A DNA stretch of 40,263 nt from an uncultured Clostridia bacterium (lineage in GTDB: Bacteria; Bacillota; Clostridia; Christensenellales; UBA1242): the NCBI GenBank assembly GCA_947089305.1, contig CAMUJQ010000002.1, positions 1-40,263 on the forward strand, in the 5' to 3' direction. Position numbers and translations under genes: made by a program. Below are positions 23,997 through 32,940 of this stretch, piece by piece (the first letter of the stretch is position 1; the number at the start of each line of letters is the position of its first letter). Under the pieces are notes generated by a model, which saw nothing but the letters and a program-made list of their open reading frames with translations, had not been told where the DNA came from and searched no databases.

Positions 23997-24218
23997 TTAA
24001 AATAACCAAATCAAAAGTGCGATAATTGCTACAAAAATTAATAAGCCAGACATAATTTTAAGAGGGGCTTTAACAATAAGTTTAAATAAAAATTTAACAA
24101 GCCAAACAAAAAATTTAAACAATAACTTAAACGGAAAAAGTATAATATCTAAAAATATTTGTAGAAACCCTTTTTTCTCTTTCTTTTCGCTTTTGTCTTT
24201 ATCTTTATTTTTCCCCAT
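23997..24218 (-). CDS. Small membrane protein, Lys-rich N-terminus
   Basis: This protein of 73 residues has a very basic N-terminus (GKNKDKDKSEKKEKKG), then repeated Phe/Leu-Lys amphipathic segments and a C-terminal hydrophobic span (about 52-73). No family is recognised. It starts one base after the lipid kinase gene ends, with AAGGAG inside that gene, so the two are translationally linked. A role at the membrane with the lipid kinase is an inference from position only. Confidence 0.65.
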   Translation of the reverse strand: MGKNKDKDKSEKKEKKGFLQIFLDIILFPFKLLFKFFVWLVKFLFKLIVKAPLKIMSGLLIFVAIIALLIWLF

Positions 24219-24219
24219 T

Positions 24220-25098
24220 TTATTTCTCCTTTTTGCTTGTATCTCTAGGTTTAAAAGTCAAAAGCGCATTTTTAGTTAATGTTACTTCACAAATAGTATC
24301 AGTAACCAACTCTCCATCAACTAAAAAATCAAAATTTTCTTCACCCGATGTTAACTTTATCTTTTTAATTTCAAAACAATTAAAGCCCGAACTTTCTTCT
24401 CTTACTAATGTTTTATTCTTAAACTTTAATTTTAAGTCTGACTTTTTAAATTCGATATAGTTTAATTTGTTATCAGTTAAAGACGCTTCATCAATATATT
24501 TTATGTCCCCACAAACATATTTGCCATTACATATTAAAGCCAAATTAATTTCACTTTCACTTGTTTTATTGTCTTCAAGAGTTTTATTAAGTGTAAAGGT
24601 TCTAGCTTTATTTAATATTTTTTGTAGATTATAATTATAAGCTTTGCTGTTTTCGTGTTGTCCTTTTCGCATTTTCAAAAAATAGTCACCAGAAACAACA
24701 ACACTATTTATTGCTTTCATTCCACCAATATTCATTAAATCAACTTTAATAATTTCATTATTTAAAATATCTTTTAATGCTTCAACTGGTTCAAGATGTA
24801 GACCTAAAGATTTTGCAAAATTATTATCTTGCCCTGCTGGTATTATACCAATATTTATTTTATTTAAATTTGTCACGGCATTAACAACATCATGAATTGT
24901 TCCATCGCCCCCAACTACTATAATATTGTCTTCCTTATCTTTTTCTAAGCTAGCAACTATTTCTTTAATTTGTGGACGATCTATACTATAAAAAACCCTA
25001 TAAATAATTTTATTTTTATTTAAATAATCTTTAATTTTAGAAAATGTTTTCTTCGCTGAATTATTTCCTGCACATCTATTTAAAATAAAATTTAACAT
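24220..25098 (-). CDS. Diacylglycerol kinase family lipid kinase (DgkB/YegS type)
   Basis: The family phosphorylates diacylglycerol or related lipids at the inner face of the membrane. Motifs are NRCAGNN at the start (the family's NPxaG), GGDGT (63-67) for nucleotide binding, GIIPAGQDNNFAKSL (usually GTGNDFAR) and the C-terminal DFLVDGE. The 292 residues are typical. The GTGND motif is changed to AGQDN, a noticeable substitution. The mRNA seems leaderless: the -10 box is only 5 nt before the ATG and there is no ribosome site. Confidence 0.88.
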   Translation of the reverse strand: MLNFILNRCAGNNSAKKTFSKIKDYLNKNKIIYRVFYSIDRPQIKEIVASLEKDKEDNIIVVGGDGTIHDVVNAVTNLNKINIGIIPAGQDNNFAKSLGLHLEPVEALKDILNNEIIKVDLMNIGGMKAINSVVVSGDYFLKMRKGQHENSKAYNYNLQKILNKARTFTLNKTLEDNKTSESEINLALICNGKYVCGDIKYIDEASLTDNKLNYIEFKKSDLKLKFKNKTLVREESSGFNCFEIKKIKLTSGEENFDFLVDGELVTDTICEVTLTKNALLTFKPRDTSKKEK

Positions 25099-25103
25099 AC
25101 TTT

Positions 25104-25132
25104 ATTGTATCAATTTTTCTCAATTTTTGCAA
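25104..25132 (-). promoter_or_regulatory. Leaderless-type promoter of the lipid kinase gene
   Basis: Minus-strand TTGCAA (25127-25132), 17 bp, TACAAT (25104-25109), then five bases and the ATG at 25098. Confidence 0.7.
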
Positions 25133-25149
25133 GTCTTTTATTAAGAAAT

Positions 25150-25395
25150 CTACCTCTTTTTAGGGTCAATATAAAAAATTGTTTCTCCCTCGTTTAAACT
25201 TAAACCTTTTTCCAATATTTTATAGTGTGTAAATTGTTCTCTTACTAAATTTTTTAAAATGTTCCCACCATGATAGCCGTGGATTACAATAACCCTATCT
25301 ATATTAGGAGGAAGATTGTTCATTGTTTCTAAAAGTTTTAAATATGCTTCATTTTCTGTTAAACCATGTAAGTCTACTGTAACTTGTTTTTTCAA
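25150..25395 (-). CDS. Stand-alone Smr domain protein
   Basis: The product is 81 residues, almost entirely an Smr domain, the nuclease or nucleic-acid-binding module found at the C-terminus of MutS2. It has the motifs VDLHGLTENEA (residues 7-17) and VIVIHGYHGGNILKNLV (the family's HGxGxGxLr). In MutS2 the His residues of these motifs take part in cleavage. There is no MutS2 core here, so it is a free-standing Smr. The start codon is TTG at 25395 with AAGGAG upstream. Confidence 0.85.
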   Translation of the reverse strand: MKKQVTVDLHGLTENEAYLKLLETMNNLPPNIDRVIVIHGYHGGNILKNLVREQFTHYKILEKGLSLNEGETIFYIDPKKR

Positions 25396-25413
25396 AATTA
25401 TCTCCTTAGAAAT

Positions 25414-25441
25414 ATTATAGCATATTTTTTACTAAGCTCAA
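25414..25441 (-). promoter_or_regulatory. Promoter of the Smr gene
   Basis: Minus-strand TTGAGC (25436-25441), 16 bp, extended -10 TGCTATAAT (box 25414-25419). It overlaps the end of spoIIE. Confidence 0.55.
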
Positions 25442-25442
25442 A

Positions 25443-27710
25443 TTATTTTTTCTTTTCAAAAAGCCTAAACGCTAAAATTGTAGTATCGTCTTTCATTGCA
25501 TCTTTAGAGCGAACTTTACATTCAGTTAAAAGTTGATCAGCCAAACTTTGTGGATTTGTTACATCTAATTTCTCAATAAACTCTTTTAACTCTATGCTGT
25601 TTTTAAATAAATCACTAACTCCATCACTTACAAGAATTACTATATCTCCCATATTTAAAAGTCGTGTTTCAACCTTTGGAATTGATTCATCTACAATACC
25701 AATTGGTAATGCTCCACTATTCAAAATTTCAACCCCGTCTGAGGTTTTCAAAAAACTTTCAGGCGCCCCTAATTTATATAAACTAAAAGCCCGTTTGAAC
25801 AAATCAACAACACATACATCAAGCGCACAAAATTCATCAGTCGATTGCATAACAAGCAATTTGTTAATAGATTGATAAATTTGCTCTTTATCAAATTCTG
25901 CTCTATAAAAATTTTCTACAAGAGTTAAAGCTAAATTACTAATTTCATTTGCACGTTCTCCGCTCCCCATTCCATCGCACAATGCAAATAACGCATTTTC
26001 ATCTCCCATTTTTGAAAAACTATAAGTGTCTCCACTTTCACTTGTTTCAAGTTTAGACATACTAGCAACGCCAAATACAACATCACAAAGAGGTGAATCA
26101 ATTACCGTATATGTTTTATCATCAACAATGCTTGCATTAACTGGCCTTTTTAAAACACTGCCTACAACCTCGTTTAATATATCTAATATATTCACATAAC
26201 TTTCTTTAAAATTTATAGTAAAAATATATCTTCCATTTTCTTCAACACAAAAAACTTTAATAGGCAATAAATTTTTATAAATTAAAAGTTTTTCCACTTC
26301 ATCAGCTAGATGAGTGTTAAAAATAGTTTTTTCACTAACTGCTAAGCTTAATTTAGCTAACTGTTCATTTACACAATCAAGTTGCTTTGTTGCTATCAAA
26401 GTTCCTTCATTGGCCCCATTTTGTAAAACATTAAACTTTAAAAATTTTTGACACATGTTATTTACTTCATTAAGTAATACAGGAATGTTTTTACAGCGTT
26501 CAGTTAAAAACGGTGGAATATCTAAAATTGTTATTTTACCTCTTACTAATCCATTTGCAAAAAAGTTTGTAATTGCAGTTTTAGTATCATTATGTAATGC
26601 ATGACACATTGAATAATTAGGACACTTTTTACAAATTAAATTAATTAATTCATTTGATAAAAGTTCTTTTCCATCCTCAATTGATATTTGTTGTTTAATA
26701 TTCTTTTTTAACACATTCGATACAAGGGAAATAACAATGCCCGTATTTTCAATCTTTTGTTTTAAACTAGCTTTTGTGTAACTAAGTAAAGTTGGAGTAT
26801 AACTTTTGTATCCTTCAAAGAAATTATTAAGTTCGCTAACAAAAGTTTTTGTTGTTAACATAAATAAAACCATCGCAACAACAAAAGCAATTCCCTCAAA
26901 TAAAATTGTTTGGTAGTTATCTAAAAAATAAATACTTGATGAAAAACTAATTACAGCTCCTAAAATTGTTAACCACTTCCCAGATTTTTTAAATACTAAA
27001 GTTATTAAATTTAGTAAAACAAATGGAACAAAACAAACTGCATTTGCGCCACCAATTAAATAACCTAAAGAAATAGACAAAGTAATAAGTAAACTAGTGC
27101 TACTTGACAATGCAAATGCTATTAAAATAATTAAATAGTAACTTACTATGCTTCCAAAAGGAAAACTGAAAAAATGAATATTTTTTATACCACTTGCAAA
27201 AACCATTACAAAAACTAACGCACTTAATATTTCATCTGTATTTAATTTTAAACTTACTTTTCTATTTAAAGAAGCAACAACAAAATTAAATATAACATTT
27301 AAAAATACTAAAGATAGCCCCAAATTAAGCAAAATAAATAATGCATTCATTGTATTAAATTCCACTACAAAAAATGGCACTAAAGAAATTGCTAATACAA
27401 TATTTAAAACCAATTTAGTGTAATTATGTTTTGTTTGCTTGTGAACAATATAAGTAATAATATATGCAACGCAAGAAATAGCATAAAGACAAACAGATAT
27501 TAAATCATTCCCACTTAAAAAGGAGGCTAAAACAAACAATGGAGATAAAATAAAAGCATTTTGTCCGCCAGCTAATATTGCAACAAAAAATGCTGCAGAA
27601 TAAAACCCACTTACATTAATTGTTCTTGCTTTAAATAGGCAATAGAACATTATAAAAAACACTAAATATTTAAAAATTTGGTTTAAGGCTTTTAAATTTT
27701 TCTTTTTCAT
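25443..27710 (-). CDS. spoIIE: Stage II sporulation protein E (PP2C phosphatase)
   Basis: SpoIIE sits at the polar septum of sporulating cells and dephosphorylates SpoIIAA to activate sigma-F. The 755 residues show about ten membrane spans up to residue 290, a central domain with C-x2-C-x5-C at 360-369 (typical of SpoIIE) and a C-terminal PP2C phosphatase with CDGMGSGERA (578-587), VSDGVSD (694-700) and DDTT (741-744). All metal-binding Asp motifs are kept, so it should be active. The -10 box sits 6 nt before the ATG without a ribosome site. No clear Spo0A box was seen next to the promoter. Confidence 0.93.
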   Translation of the reverse strand: MKKKNLKALNQIFKYLVFFIMFYCLFKARTINVSGFYSAAFFVAILAGGQNAFILSPLFVLASFLSGNDLISVCLYAISCVAYIITYIVHKQTKHNYTKLVLNIVLAISLVPFFVVEFNTMNALFILLNLGLSLVFLNVIFNFVVASLNRKVSLKLNTDEILSALVFVMVFASGIKNIHFFSFPFGSIVSYYLIILIAFALSSSTSLLITLSISLGYLIGGANAVCFVPFVLLNLITLVFKKSGKWLTILGAVISFSSSIYFLDNYQTILFEGIAFVVAMVLFMLTTKTFVSELNNFFEGYKSYTPTLLSYTKASLKQKIENTGIVISLVSNVLKKNIKQQISIEDGKELLSNELINLICKKCPNYSMCHALHNDTKTAITNFFANGLVRGKITILDIPPFLTERCKNIPVLLNEVNNMCQKFLKFNVLQNGANEGTLIATKQLDCVNEQLAKLSLAVSEKTIFNTHLADEVEKLLIYKNLLPIKVFCVEENGRYIFTINFKESYVNILDILNEVVGSVLKRPVNASIVDDKTYTVIDSPLCDVVFGVASMSKLETSESGDTYSFSKMGDENALFALCDGMGSGERANEISNLALTLVENFYRAEFDKEQIYQSINKLLVMQSTDEFCALDVCVVDLFKRAFSLYKLGAPESFLKTSDGVEILNSGALPIGIVDESIPKVETRLLNMGDIVILVSDGVSDLFKNSIELKEFIEKLDVTNPQSLADQLLTECKVRSKDAMKDDTTILAFRLFEKKK

Positions 27711-27716
27711 AAATTC

Positions 27717-27725
27717 ATTATACCA
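27717..27725 (-). promoter_or_regulatory. Extended -10 promoter of spoIIE, leaderless geometry
   Basis: Minus-strand TGGTATAAT with the box at 27717-27722; no good -35. Six bases separate it from the ATG at 27710. Confidence 0.6.
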
Positions 27726-27797
27726 ATAAAAAAAAGTCTAAATTTAGGAAAAAAATTTAAAATTTGTTTGTTTTTGTTTTTTGTTTTAAGTAAATAA

Positions 27798-27806
27798 TGC
27801 TAAAAT
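27798..27806 (+). promoter_or_regulatory. Extended -10 promoter of the membrane protein-lipoprotein-gltX operon
   Basis: TGCTAAAAT (27798-27806) with the box at 27801-27806, then 7 nt to the ATG at 27814. It is divergent from the spoIIE promoter, with about 75 bp between the two. Confidence 0.6.
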
Positions 27807-27813
27807 ATATGTG

Positions 27814-28809
27814 ATGGATAAAGTTAGTGCATCGTCTCCTAAAAAAGGACTAAAAATTTTAATAATAATAGCCATTATTTCAAGCGTTTTGTTTGGAGTG
27901 GTTTTTTCTATAATCTTGGTTTTAAGACAAGAAAAATCAATGTATGCGGACTTTGCAAAAGTAATTTCAGACCCATATGAAGAACGCTACATTGAAAGCG
28001 GAACAAATTTAAACCCAATCAAAGATGCCTATAAAGATACTTTAGTAGACTTTACCACTACATCTTCTAATTTGCAAGAAAGACTTAGTTATTATCTTCC
28101 CTATTTATTACATTTAAAATTTGATAAACCAACTCAAAGTAAAGCTAAAAAAGTTTTAAATGAATTTACTGTTGCTCAAAATAATTTTGATGCTATTCTT
28201 AAAGAAACTAAAATTGATTCAATCAAAGAAACTAAAAACCCTTATTTATATTATGGAGCATTTCTACCACAATACCAAAAATACATTAAAGCAAAATATG
28301 ATATTGTAAGATTTATTGAAAATCATTTTGAAAATATTGGCTTTTCTTTCAGCCCATATTTAAACAATTTAGTTAAGTTAGCTAATCTATATGTAGAATT
28401 TTCAATAAACATTGCTTTACCTTCTATATATGTAATAAATGATAATCCTAACAATTTTAATGCTTTTATATCAGATAACAATTCAATGAGTTTAAAATTT
28501 TTAAATAATAAATTCTTAGAATTTAAAAATACTTTTAAAAATAATGTTAACCAAGAAGCAACTAAACAATTTAATATAAAATTTAGTAGTATTGAAAAAA
28601 CTTTTAGAGTATTAATGGATACTTATTATAATTTATCAAATGAAAAACAAACAAACTTTTTAAAAGCTGAAAAGAAAAAACCAACAACTTTAAGCGCTAG
28701 TGATCCAAATTATGAAACAAACTTTTTACTTAGTTATTTTGCAACTAATGGAGGAAAATTTGTTCTTGATGCCAACCACTCTTATATAACCACATATTTT
28801 AATTTTTAA
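27814..28809 (+). CDS. Unknown membrane-anchored protein
   Basis: This protein of 331 residues is not recognised. A short basic N-terminus is followed by one membrane span (about 13-36), then a large, mostly helical domain rich in Asn, Lys and Phe that would lie outside the cell. It contains no Cys pair or enzyme motif. The ATG at 27814 was chosen over the GTG at 27811, as both follow a -10 box immediately. It lies 9 nt before the lipoprotein gene, so a joint envelope role is plausible. Confidence 0.7.
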   Translation: MDKVSASSPKKGLKILIIIAIISSVLFGVVFSIILVLRQEKSMYADFAKVISDPYEERYIESGTNLNPIKDAYKDTLVDFTTTSSNLQERLSYYLPYLLHLKFDKPTQSKAKKVLNEFTVAQNNFDAILKETKIDSIKETKNPYLYYGAFLPQYQKYIKAKYDIVRFIENHFENIGFSFSPYLNNLVKLANLYVEFSINIALPSIYVINDNPNNFNAFISDNNSMSLKFLNNKFLEFKNTFKNNVNQEATKQFNIKFSSIEKTFRVLMDTYYNLSNEKQTNFLKAEKKKPTTLSASDPNYETNFLLSYFATNGGKFVLDANHSYITTYFNF

Positions 28810-28818
28810 GGAGAAAAA

Positions 28819-29856
28819 ATGAAAAAGTTTTTAGCTGCAATTTGTTTAATTTTTGTATGTATATTTTCTTTTGCATCTTGCGAAACAACTTTTTCAATGC
28901 GTCAAGTAATTGTTAGAATGCATGATGCAATTAGTAGTATGGATATTAGCAGTTACTTTCCTAACGGAAAATTTGAGTATGATAGCACTACTATTAAAGT
29001 TCGCATAGGTGAAAATAAACTTTTAGATACACAACTTGAAACTCTTAATCTTTCTATGATTGCTTTCAATAGTTATAAAGATATGCTAGAAAAAACAATG
29101 ATTCAAAAAGAAGCTAACGCAAAAGATTCTACAATTCTTTATAAACTTTTAGACAACTTCTACTATTCATTGAAAGAACAACACATAATAAAGCTTTCTA
29201 TTGAAAACAATATAAATTTTAATGTAAACAATACTCAAGATAAAAATGAATTTAATCAATATTTACTACGCCTTAAAACTGTTACACATGATGCGTTACT
29301 TGCAAATATTGCATTATTAAACACTTTTCAAAATGCCCTTTTTAATAAAGTAGATGTTGAAACAGTTAAAGATCCGCAAAACGTAGTTTCAAGAACCTAT
29401 GAGGCAAAAATACTTAAAACCTATTTAATTATGCTAAAAAATGCATCAACCTTATTTTTAGATAAATTGAACTTAAAAGAACTTTACGTTTATGGCTCAA
29501 CTGAAAATCAAAGTTTTGAAACTTTAAGCAATATAACTAATCTTGGTAAAATATTGTTAACTAAAAATGTTTTAAGTTTTAACACATTATCCCTTGAAAA
29601 AATGAAACAAATTTGGCCAATTCTAACTCATTGTGAAAAAACTGATAGTTTTACAGTTAACAGCATAAATGATTTTAATTTTAATTCGCTTGTAAATAAA
29701 ATTGAAAGCGAGTATAATGAATACAATGCCTCTAACTTAACTGTTTACTTAAACAAAAATGTTAGTGCTGTTGATAAAGCAAATTATAATTTTGCTGTTC
29801 AAGAAATGCAAAATTATAAAAATGTTGTTTCAATGATTAACAACTTATTTTACTAA
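28819..29856 (+). CDS. Unknown lipoprotein
   Basis: This is an exported lipoprotein of 345 residues with a classic type II signal peptide: MKK, a hydrophobic core and the lipobox FASC, so Cys21 would be lipidated. The rest is helical, Asn/Lys rich and not recognised as any family. The ATG has AAGGAG upstream. It lies between the membrane-anchored protein (9-nt gap) and gltX (12-nt gap). The pair of envelope proteins is likely functionally linked; the link to gltX is probably only transcriptional. Confidence 0.75.
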   Translation: MKKFLAAICLIFVCIFSFASCETTFSMRQVIVRMHDAISSMDISSYFPNGKFEYDSTTIKVRIGENKLLDTQLETLNLSMIAFNSYKDMLEKTMIQKEANAKDSTILYKLLDNFYYSLKEQHIIKLSIENNINFNVNNTQDKNEFNQYLLRLKTVTHDALLANIALLNTFQNALFNKVDVETVKDPQNVVSRTYEAKILKTYLIMLKNASTLFLDKLNLKELYVYGSTENQSFETLSNITNLGKILLTKNVLSFNTLSLEKMKQIWPILTHCEKTDSFTVNSINDFNFNSLVNKIESEYNEYNASNLTVYLNKNVSAVDKANYNFAVQEMQNYKNVVSMINNLFY

Positions 29857-29868
29857 ATGGAGATTTTT

Positions 29869-31512
29869 ATGGATAACAAAAAATTAGCAAGTTTACTATT
29901 CCCAAATGTAAAGGGCGTGGATTACTATGAAAACAAATATAAAAAACGCGAGTTGAAAGAGGGCGCGTATGTAACGCGTTTTGCACCTAGCCCAACTGGA
30001 TATGTGCACATGGGCAATATTTTACAAGCTATTTTAGATTATACTCTTGCAAAACAAACGAGCGGCGTTTCTATTGTGCGAGTTGAAGACACTGACGATA
30101 AACGAAAAGTAGATAATGCAGTTGATGTTATGTTAAGCACGCTAAAGCAATATAATCTTAATTTTGATGAAGGCGTTGTTGCCAGCAACAAATCAATTGG
30201 AGAATATGGCCCATATTATCAAAGCGAGCGCAAAGACATTTATCAAAGTTATGCAAAACAACTTGTAGAAAAAGGTCTTGCCTACCCTTGTTTTTGCACC
30301 ATGGATGATGAGCAACAAATAAGAGAGTCTCAAATAAAAGAACTTGGTGAACACGCTTTAACTGGTTATTATGGCAAATGGCGTAAATGCAACAATTTAA
30401 CAATTGAAGAAATTGAAAATAACTTAAAAGCAAACAAGCCTTTTACAATAAAATTTAAAAGTCAAGCAAAAAGTTTAGATGATAAAATTGAGGGTGAAGA
30501 TGTAACTCGTGGCAAACTTAGCATGCAACGCTGGTTTAAAGATGAAGTCATTTTAAAAAGCGATGGCCAAGCAGTTTATCACCTTGCACATATTGTAGAC
30601 GATTATTTAATGGGTGTTAACCTTGTTGTTCGCGGAAGTGAATGGCTATCTACTTATCCACTACATATTGATTTATTAAATGCCCTTAAAATTAATCACC
30701 CTAAATATTTGCACAACTTGCTACTTTGTAAAATTGAAAATGGTTCTAAAATAAAAATTAGCAAACGCAAGCATCCAGAATGTTTAATGAGTTTTTATGA
30801 AGAACTAGGTTACCCTATGGAAGCCGTTAGAGACTATATGTATACCTTGCTTAATTCTAATTTTGAAGATTGGCGCAATGCTAACCCAACGGCAGATATA
30901 AATGAATTTAAAGTAACATTTAACAAAATTAATGCTGGAGAAGTTATGCTAGATACTGCTAAAATTGATAATATTTCTAAAAATGTCATTAGTTTAATGA
31001 CGGCAGAAGAAGTTTATAATAAATTTTTAGAGTATACAAGAAAATATGATAATGAACTTTTTGATTTTGTAAATAAAAACAAAAAATATGTAACAGGCTT
31101 TTTAGCAATTGACAGAGGCGGCGTTAAACCAAGAAAAGATTTATGTAAAATAAGTGAAATTAAAGATAAATATCATTATTTCTTTAATGCACCAAAAGTA
31201 GACTTTTCTACTTTAAATTTAGACAATAAAATCATTAAAACTGTTTTAAGTGAATATGTTAAAATTTTTGACATTAAAGATGATAAAGAAACTTGGTGGA
31301 ATAAAATTAAAACGTTGGCAGAAACATTGAATTTTGCAACTGACAACAAAGCCTACAAAGCTGACCCAACTAAATTTAACGGTAACATTTCAACTCTTGC
31401 AAATATAATACGCCTAAGCCTAACAGGAGAAACACAAAGTGTAGATATGTATGGCATTATGCAAGTTTTAGGAAATGCGGAAGTAATTCAAAGATTAACA
31501 AATGCTATTTAA
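29869..31512 (+). CDS. gltX: Glutamyl-tRNA synthetase, long clostridial type
   Basis: The enzyme charges tRNA with glutamate. The class I signature is HMGN at 47-50 inside FAPSPTGYVHMGN (usually HIGH or HIGN), with VRVEDTD shortly after and KISKRK (about 296), the counterpart of KMSKS. The 547 residues are longer than the usual 470-490; the N-terminus has about 30 extra residues before the catalytic core, as in a clostridial subgroup. Whether it also charges tRNA-Gln cannot be told from sequence alone. The start at 29869 is set by GGAG; the ATG at 29857 is itself part of that ribosome site. Confidence 0.93.
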   Translation: MDNKKLASLLFPNVKGVDYYENKYKKRELKEGAYVTRFAPSPTGYVHMGNILQAILDYTLAKQTSGVSIVRVEDTDDKRKVDNAVDVMLSTLKQYNLNFDEGVVASNKSIGEYGPYYQSERKDIYQSYAKQLVEKGLAYPCFCTMDDEQQIRESQIKELGEHALTGYYGKWRKCNNLTIEEIENNLKANKPFTIKFKSQAKSLDDKIEGEDVTRGKLSMQRWFKDEVILKSDGQAVYHLAHIVDDYLMGVNLVVRGSEWLSTYPLHIDLLNALKINHPKYLHNLLLCKIENGSKIKISKRKHPECLMSFYEELGYPMEAVRDYMYTLLNSNFEDWRNANPTADINEFKVTFNKINAGEVMLDTAKIDNISKNVISLMTAEEVYNKFLEYTRKYDNELFDFVNKNKKYVTGFLAIDRGGVKPRKDLCKISEIKDKYHYFFNAPKVDFSTLNLDNKIIKTVLSEYVKIFDIKDDKETWWNKIKTLAETLNFATDNKAYKADPTKFNGNISTLANIIRLSLTGETQSVDMYGIMQVLGNAEVIQRLTNAI

Positions 31513-31516
31513 ATAA

Positions 31517-31548
31517 AAAAATTCTACAAATTAATGTAGAATTTTTTT
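31517..31548 (+). terminator. Terminator of the gltX operon, also facing the convergent gene
   Basis: ATTCTACA (31521-31528) pairs with TGTAGAAT (31535-31542), then a run of T; an A run precedes it, so it can work for both strands. Confidence 0.85.
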
Positions 31549-31552
31549 ATAA

Positions 31553-32851
31553 CTAAATGCAAAAACCAAAAGCTATGCCATGCTCAAGTGCAGGACCATA
31601 AGCCTCGTAAAGGCATCCTGAAACATAAAAATAATAGTAATCGGATTGTGGTGCAGTTGAACGAAGCCACCATGCTTTAACATTTCCTGTTCCATTAGCA
31701 AGTTTACGAACAAGGGCAGGAATGCTTGTATTATAAGCAGTATCACCAACTAAATTTGTAAAATATTCATAACGAGCACCTTCATATATAGTTACATTAA
31801 TTTTAACCATGTCTGTAATACTATTGTCACTACAAAATGCTCTTAATTCATTTTCTGCAAATATCTCAGATGCAGAAAATAGCCAAAGCTTATCCTGAGA
31901 AGTTACCCTATCTGTATTAACTCTTTTACCTGTTGTTGAAACTTTATTTACTGACTTAATAATTTTTTGTAAATCGCTTGGAATTTTATTATAATAATCA
32001 ACCATTGTAATTTTTCTAGCATTTGACTCAGTCCACCCACCTGTATTATCATTTTGAGTATCAATTAAAGGTTGGGCTGTTAAATGCTTCATACCAATAC
32101 TGATCTTTGCTTTGCCTGTACCGTCTGAAAGGTCATCATGATTAAAACCTAAAATAACAAATGTTAAAGTTTCGCCATCTGTAAGAGTTACATCTTTTTC
32201 ATTACCTACAGCATAATATTCTTTTGCAAGATTTTGTTGTGCGATATAATCTATAGCCTCCCATTCTGCATCGGCAAAAGGTTTATCAAACTGAAATAAA
32301 GAAATCAACCAATTTATTGTGCCTGTGCAAATAGCATTTTGTTGCTTATTTTCTACACTTAAACGAATATATATTGTCCCTTCTGATTGTTCTAAAACTT
32401 GTAAATGTGAGTAATCTTCTACAAAATTTACACCATCATTTGAATAAGTAAATTTTATATTTGTATCATCATTATCATTATCTTGATAAACTGGTTTACA
32501 ATAATAATCAAAAACATTTGTGTTTGTAAAAGTATATTTGAATATTACAAATAAATTATCTTTTGTTAATTCTATATCTCCATTTGGTTGCAAGCTTAAA
32601 TTGCTGCTTTCTAGGTCTATTGTAGTTTGTCCTGAAGAATTTGTCATATCAATTTCTTGCCCGTTACCTATTCTATAACTGGCTTTTGCCGTTCCTTGTA
32701 TACCTTGTGTTACATTATACTGCACTCTTATGCTTGAATTAAAATTTTGCACATTAAGTGCTAGCACAATAACTGCAGTTAGTGAAGCTACTAGCAAAAC
32801 TGCTAAAATTATGTAACTTGTTATTATTATTTTCTTTTTTACTATAGACAT
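31553..32851 (-). CDS. Exported DUF6273-domain protein behind a poly-G promoter
   Basis: This is a surface or exported protein of 432 residues. A basic N-terminus and one long hydrophobic segment (about 9-33) act as signal or anchor. A beta-rich region follows (about 35-195), then a C-terminal DUF6273 domain: YYAVGNEKDVTLTDGETL, FVILGFNHDD, DKLWLFSASE, WWLRST and the ending HGIAFGFCI. The function of DUF6273 is unknown; it is common in gut Bacillota surface proteins. The ATG has AAGGAG. Its promoter contains ten consecutive G between -35 and -10, so expression may switch on and off by slippage. Confidence 0.85.
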   Translation of the reverse strand: MSIVKKKIIITSYIILAVLLVASLTAVIVLALNVQNFNSSIRVQYNVTQGIQGTAKASYRIGNGQEIDMTNSSGQTTIDLESSNLSLQPNGDIELTKDNLFVIFKYTFTNTNVFDYYCKPVYQDNDNDDTNIKFTYSNDGVNFVEDYSHLQVLEQSEGTIYIRLSVENKQQNAICTGTINWLISLFQFDKPFADAEWEAIDYIAQQNLAKEYYAVGNEKDVTLTDGETLTFVILGFNHDDLSDGTGKAKISIGMKHLTAQPLIDTQNDNTGGWTESNARKITMVDYYNKIPSDLQKIIKSVNKVSTTGKRVNTDRVTSQDKLWLFSASEIFAENELRAFCSDNSITDMVKINVTIYEGARYEYFTNLVGDTAYNTSIPALVRKLANGTGNVKAWWLRSTAPQSDYYYFYVSGCLYEAYGPALEHGIAFGFCI

Positions 32852-32869
32852 TTTTCTTCTCCTTTTTAC

Positions 32870-32901
32870 ATTTTAACCTACCCCCCCCCCTACTCCGTCA
32901 A
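32870..32901 (-). promoter_or_regulatory. Promoter with a G10 tract in the spacer (putative phase-variable switch)
   Basis: Minus-strand -35 TTGACG (32896-32901) and -10 TAAAAT (32870-32875), separated by 20 bp. Ten of these are an uninterrupted G run (32881-32890, C on the plus strand). A spacer of 17 or 18 would need 7 or 8 G. The start of transcription would be near 32863, just before the AAGGAG site. Confidence 0.7.
32881..32890 (+). repeat. Homopolymer C10 (G10 on the coding strand)
   Basis: It is the only long G/C homopolymer I can find in a window dominated by A and T. Simple repeats of this kind change length by polymerase slippage. Confidence 0.95.
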
Positions 32902-32910
32902 GCAAATAAC

Positions 32911-32940
32911 AAAAAAAACAACTCATAAAGGTTGTTTTTT
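32911..32940 (-). terminator. Terminator of the argS-to-dnaB operon
   Basis: AAAACAAC pairs with GTTGTTTT (32931-32938 with 32915-32922), then T run on the minus strand. It separates the operon from the poly-G promoter, which starts 14 bp further on. Confidence 0.85.
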
